Shown: positions 17,400 through 26,340, counted from the first letter of the stretch. The stretch: 64,000 nt of DNA from Dyadobacter sp. LHD-138 (GCF_030929615.1 NZ_JAVFVU010000011.1:124001-188000); one strand, 5' to 3'. The notes: generated by a model not told the origin, from the letters alone. Program-made: numbers and translations.

Positions 17400-17888
17400 T
17401 TATTCTTTCTCTTTTTTTACAAAGGCTTCCGGATGTGTCGTCTGAATTTCCTTGCGGATTCCATTCGCCCAATCTACTACATCTTTTATTTCCGTTTCAG
17501 TCAGTTTTGCATCCGGATGCAGCCAGAGATAGGACTCCAAAGGCATTCCGTGGCCCTCAAGTTCTTCTACCAGTTCATCTAATTTATGATCTGCTTTTTT
17601 AGGCTCATAATCAGCAAATTCTGATAAGTTAAAATGTTTTTTTCCATCGACAATATGGTTGTTGATAAACCATGCACCCGGCTGAATATGAGCATACCAG
17701 GGGTAGACGGTATTATTAGAATGGCAATCCCCGCAGGCTTTACCTAGTATTGCTTTAACATTTTCCGGAACAATATACTGTTTTTCAATGTCATTGGCTG
17801 ACATTGCCGTTGACTCATTCCGGGTTGGCCTTATAAACTGGATTAAAACCAAAACAATCAAAAGGCCGATCAGGATTTTTTTCGCCAT
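17400..17888 (-). CDS. haem-binding domain protein
   Basis: A 162-residue protein with an N-terminal membrane anchor or uncleaved signal (ILIGLLIVLVLIQFI, residues 5-19) and a single haem-binding domain of the Haem_bd type. The motif ACGDCHSNNTVYPWY gives Cys52, Cys55 and His56 for covalent c-type haem attachment, and a methionine at HGMPLESYLWLHP is a plausible distal ligand. It is probably a periplasmic electron carrier attached to the inner membrane. It lies between the planctomycete-type cytochrome module and the glycerol facilitator gene, 19 bases downstream of the latter on the same strand, so the two are likely cotranscribed. Confidence 0.85.
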   Translation of the reverse strand: MAKKILIGLLIVLVLIQFIRPTRNESTAMSANDIEKQYIVPENVKAILGKACGDCHSNNTVYPWYAHIQPGAWFINNHIVDGKKHFNLSEFADYEPKKADHKLDELVEELEGHGMPLESYLWLHPDAKLTETEIKDVVDWANGIRKEIQTTHPEAFVKKEKE

Positions 17889-17907
17889 GGTGAAAGGGAT
17901 TTATGGG

Positions 17908-18648
17908 TTAAAATGAAAACATGCGTAGTATCAAAGCCCCTACAATCGCGCCTAAAATAGGGCCGGCGATCGGAACCCAGGCATATCCCCATTGCGACGA
18001 TCCCTTGTTTGGAATAGGCAGAATGGTGTGTGCAATCCGCGGGCCTAAATCCCTTACGGGGTTGATCGCATATCCAGTCGTTCCGCCTAAGGACAAGCCG
18101 ATGCTCCAGACGAGCAAGCCAACGAGATAGGGTGCGACACCGGATGGGATGGGACCTCGGTGCACGTCGGATGTTCCGGAGAAACCAATAGCGGCAATAC
18201 CGACAATTAATACAATGGTTGCTATAAATTCACTAAGAAAGTTGGCAAGAGGCGAACTGATGGCTGGATTTGTTGAAAAACAGGCCAGCTTGCTTTCGTG
18301 ATCTTCTGTTGCTTTCCAGTGCGGCAGGTATTGAAGCCAGACCAAAACTGCACCCAGAAACGCACCGATTAACTGCGCGGAAATAAAGGTGAAAACATTG
18401 CTGTAATCGCTTTTCAAGACGGCAAATGCAATGGTTACCGCGGGATTTAAGTGTGCGCCCGGACTTCCGAAGGCATTGGCCACAAAAACGCCAAAAGTTA
18501 CAGCAAAGGCCCAGCCCGCCGTGATCACAATCCATCCTCCATTTTCTCCTTTTGTCCGTTTTAAAACCACATTGGCAACCACGCCGTTTCCTAACAAAAT
18601 GATGATCATGGTACCGATTAATTCTCCGATGAATGGGGTTTGTTGCAT
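17908..18648 (-). CDS. MIP-family glycerol facilitator/aquaglyceroporin
   Basis: A 246-residue channel protein of the inner membrane with six helices and two half-helix loops. The first loop has the canonical NPA (GAHLNPAVTIAF) and the second has NPV in YAINPVRDLGPR. The Asp after NPVR is the residue that usually separates glycerol facilitators (GlpF) from water-specific aquaporins, so glycerol or similar small polyols are the likelier substrates. ATG 18648 (MQQTPFIGELIGT) was preferred to an upstream start that would add 11 residues before the first helix. No glycerol kinase gene is nearby. Confidence 0.88.
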   Translation of the reverse strand: MQQTPFIGELIGTMIIILLGNGVVANVVLKRTKGENGGWIVITAGWAFAVTFGVFVANAFGSPGAHLNPAVTIAFAVLKSDYSNVFTFISAQLIGAFLGAVLVWLQYLPHWKATEDHESKLACFSTNPAISSPLANFLSEFIATIVLIVGIAAIGFSGTSDVHRGPIPSGVAPYLVGLLVWSIGLSLGGTTGYAINPVRDLGPRIAHTILPIPNKGSSQWGYAWVPIAGPILGAIVGALILRMFSF

Positions 18649-18749
18649 AAGGATGGAATAGGGATAAAAATGGTTTGGCAAATATGTAAATAGTATTAAA
18701 ATAACCTAGACAAATACCATAAAGAATATTTCATGACGATTATACCAGT

Positions 18750-18776
18750 TTGTGCTCGTGAATTCTACTAACTTTG
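18750..18776 (+). promoter_or_regulatory. candidate promoter of purB
   Basis: TAACTTTG at 18769-18776 matches the -7 consensus, with a TTG at 18750-18752. The 16-base spacing is slightly short. The box ends 31 bases before the purB ATG. Confidence 0.6.
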
Positions 18777-18807
18777 CAGCAAAATTTATCTTTTTGCATT
18801 GTAAATC

Positions 18808-20163
18808 ATGTCATTAAATCAACTTACGGCTATTTCGCCGGTCGACGGTCGCTACTATAAGCAAGTATCTGAACTTTCCGCTTATTTTTCTGAATATGCT
18901 CTTATCTATTACAGAGTATACGTAGAGGTAGAATATTTCATAGCGCTTTGTGAAATTCCACTTCCTCAGTTATCAGAATTTGACAAGAAACTCTATCCTT
19001 CTTTACGTAAGATTTACGAAGATTTTAATGAGGAAAATGCCTTGCACATCAAGGATATCGAGAAAGAAACCAACCACGACGTAAAGGCGGTTGAATATTT
19101 TATCAAAGAACAATTCGAAAAACTGGGCATTGAGGCATATCAGGAATTTATCCACTTCGGTCTTACATCTCAGGATATCAATAACACGGCCATTCCTCTT
19201 TCCTTGAAGGATGCGTTGGAAAGAACCATCAAGCCATTGTTCCGCCAGGTTCTTTTCGTGCTTAAGAGAATGTCCATTGAGTGGAAAAATGTTCCGATGC
19301 TTGCGTTCACACACGGACAACCGGCTTCTCCGACACGCGTTGGGAAAGAATTTCTGGTATTCGTTGAAAGATTGGAGCGTCAGTTTGAAATGCTGGAAAA
19401 AATCCCGCATTCGGCAAAATTTGGCGGTGCAACGGGGAATTTCAACGCACACCACGTGGCTTATCCACAGCAGGACTGGATGGCTTTCGGAAATCATTTT
19501 GTGGATGGCTTAGGCTTAAAACGTAGCCGTCATACGACACAAATTGAGCATTATGATAATTTGGCAGCTATTTTTGATAACCTGAAAAGAGTCAACACCA
19601 TTTTGACTGACCTTAACCGGGATATGTGGACTTACATTTCCATGGGTTATTTCAAACAAAAAATTAAGGCAGGTGAAGTAGGCTCTTCTGCGATGCCGCA
19701 TAAAGTGAACCCGATTGATTTTGAAAACTCGGAAGGGAACCTGGGTCTTGCGTCTGCATTGTTTGAACATTTCGCACAAAAACTGCCAATTTCACGCTTG
19801 CAAAGGGATTTAACGGATTCAACGGTGCTTCGTAATATCGGTGTGCCACTGGCGCATCAGGCGATTGCCCTTAATTCGTTGATCAAAGGATTGGGTAAAC
19901 TGGAACTTAATGAAGATATCTTGAAATCTGATCTTGAAGAAAACTGGGCAGTGGTTTCAGAGGCTATCCAGACAATTCTTCGTCGTGAAGGTTATCCAAA
20001 ACCATACGAAGCACTTAAATCGCTGACACGTACGAATGAAAAAATTACGCACGAATCCATGTCTCATTTCATTGAAACCCTGGATGTGTCTGAAAGTATC
20101 CGTGAAGAATTAAGACAGATCACGCCGTTTAATTATTTGGGCGTTGTCGAGGAGACGCGGTAA
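18808..20163 (+). CDS. purB: adenylosuccinate lyase
   Basis: A 451-residue enzyme of the fumarase/aspartase superfamily that catalyses two steps of purine synthesis, SAICAR to AICAR and adenylosuccinate to AMP, releasing fumarate. The signature loop GSSAMPHKVNP is at about residues 291-301, with catalytic Ser293. TSQDINNTA near residue 117 and FTHGQPASPTRVGKE near residue 168 mark the other two active-site regions. Length and N-terminus (LTAISPVDGRY) match the family. It is monocistronic by appearance, with its own promoter and a terminator shared with the convergent nrdJ gene. Confidence 0.96.
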   Translation: MSLNQLTAISPVDGRYYKQVSELSAYFSEYALIYYRVYVEVEYFIALCEIPLPQLSEFDKKLYPSLRKIYEDFNEENALHIKDIEKETNHDVKAVEYFIKEQFEKLGIEAYQEFIHFGLTSQDINNTAIPLSLKDALERTIKPLFRQVLFVLKRMSIEWKNVPMLAFTHGQPASPTRVGKEFLVFVERLERQFEMLEKIPHSAKFGGATGNFNAHHVAYPQQDWMAFGNHFVDGLGLKRSRHTTQIEHYDNLAAIFDNLKRVNTILTDLNRDMWTYISMGYFKQKIKAGEVGSSAMPHKVNPIDFENSEGNLGLASALFEHFAQKLPISRLQRDLTDSTVLRNIGVPLAHQAIALNSLIKGLGKLELNEDILKSDLEENWAVVSEAIQTILRREGYPKPYEALKSLTRTNEKITHESMSHFIETLDVSESIREELRQITPFNYLGVVEETR

Positions 20164-20190
20164 CTGATCATTTTGTTTTTGGTAAGAATT

Positions 20191-20223
20191 AAAGGAGTCA
20201 ACTTTTTGAAAGTTGACTCCTTT
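20191..20223. terminator. bidirectional terminator between purB and nrdJ
   Basis: A perfect 15-bp stem (AAAGGAGTCAACTTT and its complement) closes on a TTG loop. The A- and T-rich ends allow it to end transcription from both convergent genes. Confidence 0.88.
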
Positions 20224-20243
20224 GGTTATAACTCAATATTACA

Positions 20244-22793
20244 TCACCCGCACTTCGAAGAACCACAGTCCTTACAAGTCAGACATCCCTCCTGATAAAG
20301 CAGATTGGTAGAATGACAATTCTGACATTTTTGCTTCTTCACCTCTGTACCATCCGGAACATAACGTTTCAGTGCACGCGCCACACCGTTTTTCCAGGTA
20401 TTGATGGATTCATCCAGCTGCAAACTGCTGATCAGGTCAACCACTTTTTCAATCGGCATACCATGACGCAAGGTACTGGAAAGTAATTTTGCGTAGTTCC
20501 AGTATTCCGGATTGAATTTGTGCGATAACCCTTCAATGGTGGTTTTATAACCACGCGTATTTTTATATTGAAAATCGTAACGGGAACTTCCGTCTGCTTC
20601 CCGGTTTTTGATGATCAAACCTTCATTCACCCATCTTGGGATAAGAATTCCATCTTCGTCATCGGCAAAACCGGTGAAAATTTCATAAGGTCTGTTGTCG
20701 ATTAAACCGATAAAGGCGATCCATTTGTCTTTTTTATTCTGGAAACGAACAATTTCGGCGTCCAAAGTCTGTGGCCGGGTCGTTGGAAAAGGCGTGTTGT
20801 TGATTTTTTCTTCCTCTTTATTCTCTTCATTGGAAATCAGCACGCCCGAACGGGAGCCGTCTCTGTAAACCGTGACGCCTTTACATCCGGCTTTCCACGC
20901 TTCCAGGTAACATTCGCCAACCAGTTCTTCCGTCACATCATTTGGCATATTAATCGTCACGCTGATCGAGTGATCAATCCATTGCTGAATCGCGCCCTGC
21001 ATTTTTACCTTTTTCAGATAATCAACATCGTTGGACGTGGCTTTGTAATAGGGAGACTGTTTCACCAGATCATCCAGTTCTTTCTGACCGTAATTTTTGG
21101 TCAGGTCATGACCGTTTACTTCCATCCACTGTTTGAAACGATGGTGGAAAACGACGTATTCTTCCCAGGAATCACCAACTTCATCGACAAAATCGACACG
21201 TGCGTCCTGATCGTTCGGGTTTACTTTTCTTCTTCTTTTATAAACGGGCATAAACACCGGCTCGATGCCAGAACTTGTTTGTGACATCAAACTGGTTGTA
21301 CCGGTTGGTGCGATGGTTAACAAGGCAATATTTCTGCGCCCGTGTTCCAGCATTTCATAATAAAGCTGGGCATCTGCTTCTTTCAAACGAAGCATAAACG
21401 GATTGTTTTTCTCTCTGTTGGCGTCAAAAATCGTAAATGCGCCTCTTTCTTTTGCCGTGTTAACAGATGCACGGTAGGCTGCCAACGCCACTGTTTTGTG
21501 AATTTCAACGGAGAATTCGGTGCCTTCATCACTTCCGTAACGCAAACCAAGTGCGGCAAGCATATCTCCTTCGGCCGTGATACCAATCCCCGTTCTTCTG
21601 CCCTCTCTGGCTTTGGTCTGGATATTCAGCCAGAGATTTCTTTCAGTACGTTTGATTTCATCGTCTTCCGGATCTTCATTGATTTTTTCCAGAATGGCGT
21701 CAATCTTTTCCAGTTCCAGATCGATGATGTCGTCCATCATACGCTGCGCTGCGTTGATGTGTTTTTTGAAAAGATCCCAGTTAAATATAGCTTTTTCTGT
21801 AAACGGATTTTCTACGTAAGAGAACAAATTGATTGCCAGCAAACGGCAGGAATCATAAGGACATAACGGTATTTCGCCGCAAGGATTGGTTGAAACTGTT
21901 TTATAACCTAGGTCTGCGTAACAGTCCGGCAGGGATTCTCTGATAATGGTGTCCCAAAACAAAATCCCCGGCTCGGCGGATTGCCAGGCGTTGTGAACAA
22001 TTTTTTTCCACAAGGCGCTTGGATCAATTTCTTTTGAATAAAGAGGTGTTTGGCTGTCGATCGGGTATTGCTGGGTATAAGGCTGCTGTGCTTCAACGGC
22101 GCGCATGAAAGCGTCGTCAATGCGAACCGAAACATTGGCGCCGGTCACTTTGCCCTGTTCCATTTTGGCATCAATGAAGTCTTCTGAATCGGGGTGTTTG
22201 ATCGCAACGGATAACATCAGCGCGCCTCGTCTCCCATCCTGAGCCACTTCGCGCGTGGAATTGGAGAAACGCTCCATGAACGGAACGATCCCTGTGGAGG
22301 TCAACGCTGAATTTTTAACCGGCGAACCCTTCGGACGAATGTGCGACAGGTCATGCCCCACTCCGCCGCGCCTCTTCATGAGCTGAACCTGTTCCTGGTC
22401 AATTTTCATGATCCCGCCGTATGAATCGGAATCACCATTATTTCCGATCACAAAACAGTTGGACAAAGAAGCGATCTGGTATGGGTTGCCAATACCGGTC
22501 ATCGGGCTTCCCTGTGGAATGATATATTTGAAATCCCTGATCAAATCAAAAACCTCATCCTCGCTCATCGGGTTTGGATATCGTTTCTCAATGCGGGCAA
22601 TTTCGCTGGCGATACGTCGGTGCATATCATTGGGCGTAGCTTCGAAAATAGCTCCGTAAGAATCTTTCAGCGCATATTTGTTCACCCAAACGCGGGCTGC
22701 AAGGTCGTCTCCTTTGAAATATTCAAGGGATTGCTGATAAGCTTCATCTGAGGTGTAGGTCGTCTGATTTTCAGATGGATTTGCAACTTTCAT
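20244..22793 (-). CDS. nrdJ: adenosylcobalamin-dependent ribonucleotide reductase (class II)
   Basis: An 849-residue class II reductase that makes deoxyribonucleotides with coenzyme B12 and no oxygen requirement. Visible are SLSNCFVIGN (first redox Cys), NPCGEIPLCPYDSCR (catalytic loop region), and SGIEPVFMPVYKRRRK with IAPTGTTSL before it. The C-terminus carries CQNCHSTNLLYQEGC and CKDCGSSKCG, a zinc-ribbon-like segment with the thiols that re-reduce the active site. ATG 22793 (MKVANPSENQTTY) is preferred to an upstream in-frame codon because it lies directly before the conserved start. No nrdAB genes are in the window. No cobalamin riboswitch was recognised upstream. Confidence 0.94.
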   Translation of the reverse strand: MKVANPSENQTTYTSDEAYQQSLEYFKGDDLAARVWVNKYALKDSYGAIFEATPNDMHRRIASEIARIEKRYPNPMSEDEVFDLIRDFKYIIPQGSPMTGIGNPYQIASLSNCFVIGNNGDSDSYGGIMKIDQEQVQLMKRRGGVGHDLSHIRPKGSPVKNSALTSTGIVPFMERFSNSTREVAQDGRRGALMLSVAIKHPDSEDFIDAKMEQGKVTGANVSVRIDDAFMRAVEAQQPYTQQYPIDSQTPLYSKEIDPSALWKKIVHNAWQSAEPGILFWDTIIRESLPDCYADLGYKTVSTNPCGEIPLCPYDSCRLLAINLFSYVENPFTEKAIFNWDLFKKHINAAQRMMDDIIDLELEKIDAILEKINEDPEDDEIKRTERNLWLNIQTKAREGRRTGIGITAEGDMLAALGLRYGSDEGTEFSVEIHKTVALAAYRASVNTAKERGAFTIFDANREKNNPFMLRLKEADAQLYYEMLEHGRRNIALLTIAPTGTTSLMSQTSSGIEPVFMPVYKRRRKVNPNDQDARVDFVDEVGDSWEEYVVFHHRFKQWMEVNGHDLTKNYGQKELDDLVKQSPYYKATSNDVDYLKKVKMQGAIQQWIDHSISVTINMPNDVTEELVGECYLEAWKAGCKGVTVYRDGSRSGVLISNEENKEEEKINNTPFPTTRPQTLDAEIVRFQNKKDKWIAFIGLIDNRPYEIFTGFADDEDGILIPRWVNEGLIIKNREADGSSRYDFQYKNTRGYKTTIEGLSHKFNPEYWNYAKLLSSTLRHGMPIEKVVDLISSLQLDESINTWKNGVARALKRYVPDGTEVKKQKCQNCHSTNLLYQEGCLTCKDCGSSKCG

Positions 22794-22833
22794 GTGATAT
22801 ATTTTTAGCTTTTTTGATGTTGAACGCAATCTT

Positions 22834-22841
22834 CAAAGTTA
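22834..22841 (-). promoter_or_regulatory. candidate -7 box of nrdJ
   Basis: On the minus strand TAACTTTG matches TAnnTTTG, 40 bases before the nrdJ start. A -33 TTG is not evident. Confidence 0.45.
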
Positions 22842-23093
22842 ATTATTTGTTAAGTTTTATGTTCATTAAAATTGAAAAAGTTTTCGAAAAAATTCTATAA
22901 CATATTGTTATTCAAAAAATTAAATTTTGTGTTGTGGGAAAAAGTTTACAAATATTTATTTAACGTAAATTTTATCGTTCAAATATTATTTCCGGATTTT
23001 TTTGCAAACCCTATCTGTCTGATTCCGTTTTGTTTAAAGAAATTAAACGCAAGAAATTGTTGATTAAAGTGAAATTTCGGTCTAAATACAGCA
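22842..23093. other. AT-rich intergenic stretch
   Basis: Very AT-rich DNA upstream of nrdJ. A 63-codon open frame (22872-23063) has low-complexity Phe/Leu/Lys content and no recognisable family, so I do not call it a gene. No riboswitch or RNA gene was recognised. Confidence 0.5.
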
Positions 23094-23121
23094 AAATCCC
23101 ACACCGGCTGGCATGGGATTT
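23094..23121 (-). terminator. terminator downstream of the OLD gene region
   Basis: AAATCCCA and TGGGATTT form an 8-bp stem with an inner CC/GG pairing. On the minus strand it is followed by TTTTGC. It would end transcripts arriving from the OLD-family gene. Confidence 0.5.
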
Positions 23122-23179
23122 AATCTTGAAAACGACCTGCTTCAAAGCAACTTCGATATTACCATCTCTATATTTAAAT

Positions 23180-23365
23180 TAAACCCGCGTAGGGTTGTTT
23201 GGATTAGCGTTTGTAACGCTTAGTTCAACAATAGAAATATGTTAGAATAATTGCTTTATTTATGTATCCTATTCTAGCGTTACAAACTTTAGACCAAGAA
23301 ACCCCGATTACAAATCGGTGTTAGGCATGGTTTTAGCATGGGTAACTGCTGTTATGCGTTCGGCT
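23180..23365. repeat. mosaic of short palindromes next to the OLD gene
   Basis: Several palindromes are packed together: AACCC-GCGTA-GGGTT (near 23181-23195), AGCGTT-TGT-AACGCT (23206-23220) and CCGATT-ACA-AATCGG (23303-23317). A block TTGGATTAGCGTTTGTAACG at 23199-23218 recurs inverted, with a few mismatches, at about 23276-23297. The end has GTTAGGC (23320-23326) and GTTATGC (23351-23357) motifs. The layout looks like relics of mobile or recombination elements rather than coding sequence. Confidence 0.6.
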
Positions 23366-23367
23366 TT

Positions 23368-25212
23368 TTAGTTTAATCTATTTTTTATTTCATCAAACCA
23401 TTTATTTACTTCGTCAAAAGCATTTCTACTTTTCAGAATATCTATGGTCAGTTGATTTGAAGTTGTTGTACTCATATATTTTTTAACGTGACCACAACAT
23501 TTATCTCTATAATTTTTTCCTTGGTCTTCCCATATTTTCCCTGGGCTTCTTTGATTGTGTCTCAGTTTTGCAATGGTAGTTGGAATGTCTGATTCATCAT
23601 CAATTACTATTGTAATTTCAAAGCCATCTGTTGCGCTAAAACTTGGGACAATTATACTCTCGTGAAAATAATTTTCTAATTCTCTTTTTTTAGTAAGTAC
23701 AGCAAAATGATTTAAACCTCTATTATTTACTTCATTAACAAATTCCTGATATTTTAAATCTTCGTCTTTGTCATATATGTGCACTTCTTGTTTGTTTAAT
23801 TTTTTTAAATAATTATTTGTAACCCAATGTCCTAAAGTTCCGCCTCCAAGACTAATAGCCACAATTCTTGGGTCATTTTTTAAATCGACTCCAAATAACG
23901 GTGCAATGTTATTAAAGAAATTTATGTCTGTTGGCCCTTCAAGACAAAGGAAAACCTTTACTTGTTCAGGTTGTTTTTCTAATGACGGAAGAACTCCTAA
24001 CGTTTTTGCTATTTTTTCAATGTTACTTTCGTTTCCTATTTCAATAACATTTTCATTTTCTTCTTTGTGAATAAATCTTAAATTTTCTATTGGTATAAGA
24101 CTTCCCAAAGCTGGACTATGCGTAGTTGTAATTATTTGTGCAGTTCCGTTATCCGCAAGTTCTTTTAAAGCATCTATAAGTTTAATTTGCCAATCTGGAT
24201 GTTGCGAGGTTTCAGGCTCTTCAATTGCATAAATTACATTGGGTGAATTTTTTTCTTTCCGTTTTCTTTCTGCTTCTGCTCTGAAAAAATTTATTAAAAG
24301 AAGTCGTCTAACTCCGCTTCCTCTTTTATTCATTGGAACTTCATCACTCGTTAATGTTGGAGTAAAAAGTGTATGCCATTTTAATTCTGCTGGAAATTGC
24401 GGGGACAGTTGCTTTGCAACTTCCTCATTCATTTCCTTTAATTTTTCAATTGTCAGATTTGCAATTTCGGCTACTTCTTCTTCAACTTCCTTCTTTATCT
24501 GGTTTAAGACAGCTAAATGTTTTTTGAACGCTTGCTCAGCGGCAAACTTTAAAGGATCTTGGATTTCTTTGTCTTTCTCATCATTTTTTCTGTCAGATTG
24601 GAATAAGGCAAATAAAGGAAGTTCAGTTGCTAATTTATCCCAAACATCTTTTACGCCCTCCTCACTTATTTCTAATTCTGTTTTATCTAAAGTTATATCT
24701 TTTCCAAGATTGTCCCAAATTGCTTTTCGTATTTCATTTTTCACATTAGCTTTAAAGTCACCCTGTATATTTAATTGTTTTACTCTAGTTTGTAATTCTT
24801 TAATTTTTAAACTGTGTAAATCATTCGTGTCGTCGTTTGTTGGATGATTACATACTATATACGTTTTTGGTTTACTGACAGTTGAAAAGTCTTTTTTTAT
24901 TTCGAGAAGAGATTCTTTGTTTAGTAAAAACTCATCTTGTAGGTTAGTTTTAGCTCCTGCATCTAGATTTATTTCATTAGGAAGATTTGAGAAAACAGCA
25001 GTAAGTTTTACGGATTCTTTGTTCTTTTTGGCTTCTATATTCACATCATCAGAATCCAATTTTCTGTTCTCAAAAAAAATATCCAATGCTTCTAATATTG
25101 TAGATTTACCAATATCATTTTTTCCAATTAGTACTGTTAAATCATTAAAACTAATAGTTGTGGACTTTTTGTAACCTCTGAAGTTTTCTAATGTAAAACT
25201 TACAATTTTCAT
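23368..25212 (-). CDS. OLD-family ATPase with TOPRIM nuclease domain
   Basis: A 614-residue protein with an N-terminal ABC/SMC-like ATPase: Walker A GKNDIGKST at 30-38, Walker B IYAIEEPETSQHP near 326-338, and the switch-histidine region TTTHSPA near 361-367. Helical coiled-coil-like sequence is inserted between. The C-terminal TOPRIM domain starts at LEGPTD (Glu425), with GGGT near 456, the acidic cluster YDKDED near 480-485 and KKRELENYF near 508-516. OLD proteins are DNA nucleases, several of which act in phage defence alone or with a partner. Here no Gabija-type helicase, reverse transcriptase or other partner is adjacent. By eye the gene is much richer in A and T than its neighbours, and it sits between housekeeping genes next to palindromic debris, which suggests horizontal acquisition. 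Confidence 0.88.
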   Translation of the reverse strand: MKIVSFTLENFRGYKKSTTISFNDLTVLIGKNDIGKSTILEALDIFFENRKLDSDDVNIEAKKNKESVKLTAVFSNLPNEINLDAGAKTNLQDEFLLNKESLLEIKKDFSTVSKPKTYIVCNHPTNDDTNDLHSLKIKELQTRVKQLNIQGDFKANVKNEIRKAIWDNLGKDITLDKTELEISEEGVKDVWDKLATELPLFALFQSDRKNDEKDKEIQDPLKFAAEQAFKKHLAVLNQIKKEVEEEVAEIANLTIEKLKEMNEEVAKQLSPQFPAELKWHTLFTPTLTSDEVPMNKRGSGVRRLLLINFFRAEAERKRKEKNSPNVIYAIEEPETSQHPDWQIKLIDALKELADNGTAQIITTTHSPALGSLIPIENLRFIHKEENENVIEIGNESNIEKIAKTLGVLPSLEKQPEQVKVFLCLEGPTDINFFNNIAPLFGVDLKNDPRIVAISLGGGTLGHWVTNNYLKKLNKQEVHIYDKDEDLKYQEFVNEVNNRGLNHFAVLTKKRELENYFHESIIVPSFSATDGFEITIVIDDESDIPTTIAKLRHNQRSPGKIWEDQGKNYRDKCCGHVKKYMSTTTSNQLTIDILKSRNAFDEVNKWFDEIKNRLN

Positions 25213-25367
25213 ATTTTTATTTAATTTTTAGTTTAGGTCTTCATTTAGATGACGCACAACTCTATAATATACGAAAGCTTTGTCGTAGTTTCTGTATTTG
25301 TATAATTACAAGATATTGCGGAATTTTATAAGAGTGAGAGTAGGGTAAAGAAACTTTATCCTACCCT

Positions 25368-26171
25368 TCACCCCTTCGACAACTCCTCCGATCGCACCTG
25401 AGCCGCCAAAATCCCATCAATCAAAGTCTCATCCAAATGCCCCGCTTCAAATTGTTTCAAAGCAGCCTCGGTGGTTCCTCCTTTTGAAGCAACCGCTTTA
25501 ATCAATTCGTCCAAGGATTTATCGGCTGTGTTAATGAGGTGGAAAGAACCCAGCATCGTTTGTTTGACCAAAAGTGCAGCAACGGATTCTTCAAAACCCA
25601 TTTTTTTGCCGGCTTCGATCATGGCTTTTACAACATAAAAAAAATAGGCCGGTCCGCTTCCGCTCAAAGCCGTTACGGCGTTCAATTGTTCCTCATCTTC
25701 CAAAAATACGGAACGTCCGGTCGCGTTGATCAGGTTTTCAATTTTGTGAAGCTGGTGGATATCGACCTCGGGAGAAGCCGTGTAGGCCGTGATACCCATC
25801 CCAAGCATGGCAGGTGTATTGGGCATGGCACGGATCACGGCTTTGTGGTCCAGTACCGTTTGGATATTGGCGATCGTAACACCGGCCATGATCGAAAGTA
25901 CCACCTGGTTCGGTGTAACCACGGCACGTAGAGCTTCCTGAACCGATGCAAAATCCTGTGGTTTTACGGATAAAATGATCAGATCATAAGTACCAATCTG
26001 CGGACCTATCACACCGGTAATAACGCCGGGCTGGAAGCTGTGGAGTTTCTCCATGCGGTCGTCACTTTTTTCAACCAACAAAAAATCTTCTTTTTTTACC
26101 AGATCAAATTTCAGGAATGCGCGTGCAAAGGCGAGTCCCATGTTGCCGCAGCCAATAATTGCAATTTTCAT
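25368..26171 (-). CDS. proC: pyrroline-5-carboxylate reductase
   Basis: A 267-residue cytoplasmic enzyme that reduces 1-pyrroline-5-carboxylate to proline with NAD(P)H. The N-terminal Rossmann fold opens with IAIIGCGNMGLAFARAF. VVLSIMAGVTI and VIRAMPNTPAMLGMGITAYT mark the middle. The C-terminal dimerisation domain has the family signature region ALSGSGPAYFFYVVKAMIEAGKKMG and ASKGGTTEAALKQFE. Length is normal for the family. A weak 11-bp inverted repeat (25340-25364) just after the stop may serve as terminator. Confidence 0.95.
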   Translation of the reverse strand: MKIAIIGCGNMGLAFARAFLKFDLVKKEDFLLVEKSDDRMEKLHSFQPGVITGVIGPQIGTYDLIILSVKPQDFASVQEALRAVVTPNQVVLSIMAGVTIANIQTVLDHKAVIRAMPNTPAMLGMGITAYTASPEVDIHQLHKIENLINATGRSVFLEDEEQLNAVTALSGSGPAYFFYVVKAMIEAGKKMGFEESVAALLVKQTMLGSFHLINTADKSLDELIKAVASKGGTTEAALKQFEAGHLDETLIDGILAAQVRSEELSKG

Positions 26172-26235
26172 TTTAAGTTAATGTATTTGGGTAATTAACG
26201 CAATTCGCGTAGTACTAAATGAATTTTACATTGCG

Positions 26236-26340
26236 CCCTTCGTGTTTTTTACCGCGCGGAATCCGCTCTGTGCTCTTTGTGGTAAAATCAAATTACCACA
26301 AAGAGCACAAAGCGGACGCCGCGCGGTTTAACACAAAGGG
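26236..26340. repeat. large intergenic inverted repeat
   Basis: Two arms of about 48-50 bases (26236-26285 and 26293-26340) are inverted copies with a few mismatches and a 7-base loop. Each has the core TTACCACAAAGAGCACAAAG followed by CCGCGCGG. It could fold into a long hairpin in the proC leader or in DNA. The rest of the 600-base gap (26172-26773) is AT-rich and holds no gene that I can support. Confidence 0.85.

Noticed and set aside
22872..23063. 63-residue gene in the AT-rich gap upstream of nrdJ
   Set aside because: Low-complexity composition expected of random AT-rich DNA and no family resemblance.
22794..23093. Cobalamin riboswitch before nrdJ
   Set aside because: The region is too AT-rich and lacks a recognisable B12-box sequence.
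23320..23365. True integron attC site after the OLD gene
   Set aside because: A GTTAGGC-like core is present, but the complementary outer core and the expected paired inner boxes could not be matched; no integron integrase is seen.
24239..24847. 202-residue frame antisense to the OLD gene
   Set aside because: Serine- and phenylalanine-rich translation typical of the reverse strand of a Lys/Glu-rich helical gene; the opposite strand holds clear Walker and TOPRIM motifs.
25340..25364. Strong terminator after proC
   Set aside because: An 11-bp stem with one G-T pair exists, but no T-run follows on the proC strand, so it is only mentioned under proC.
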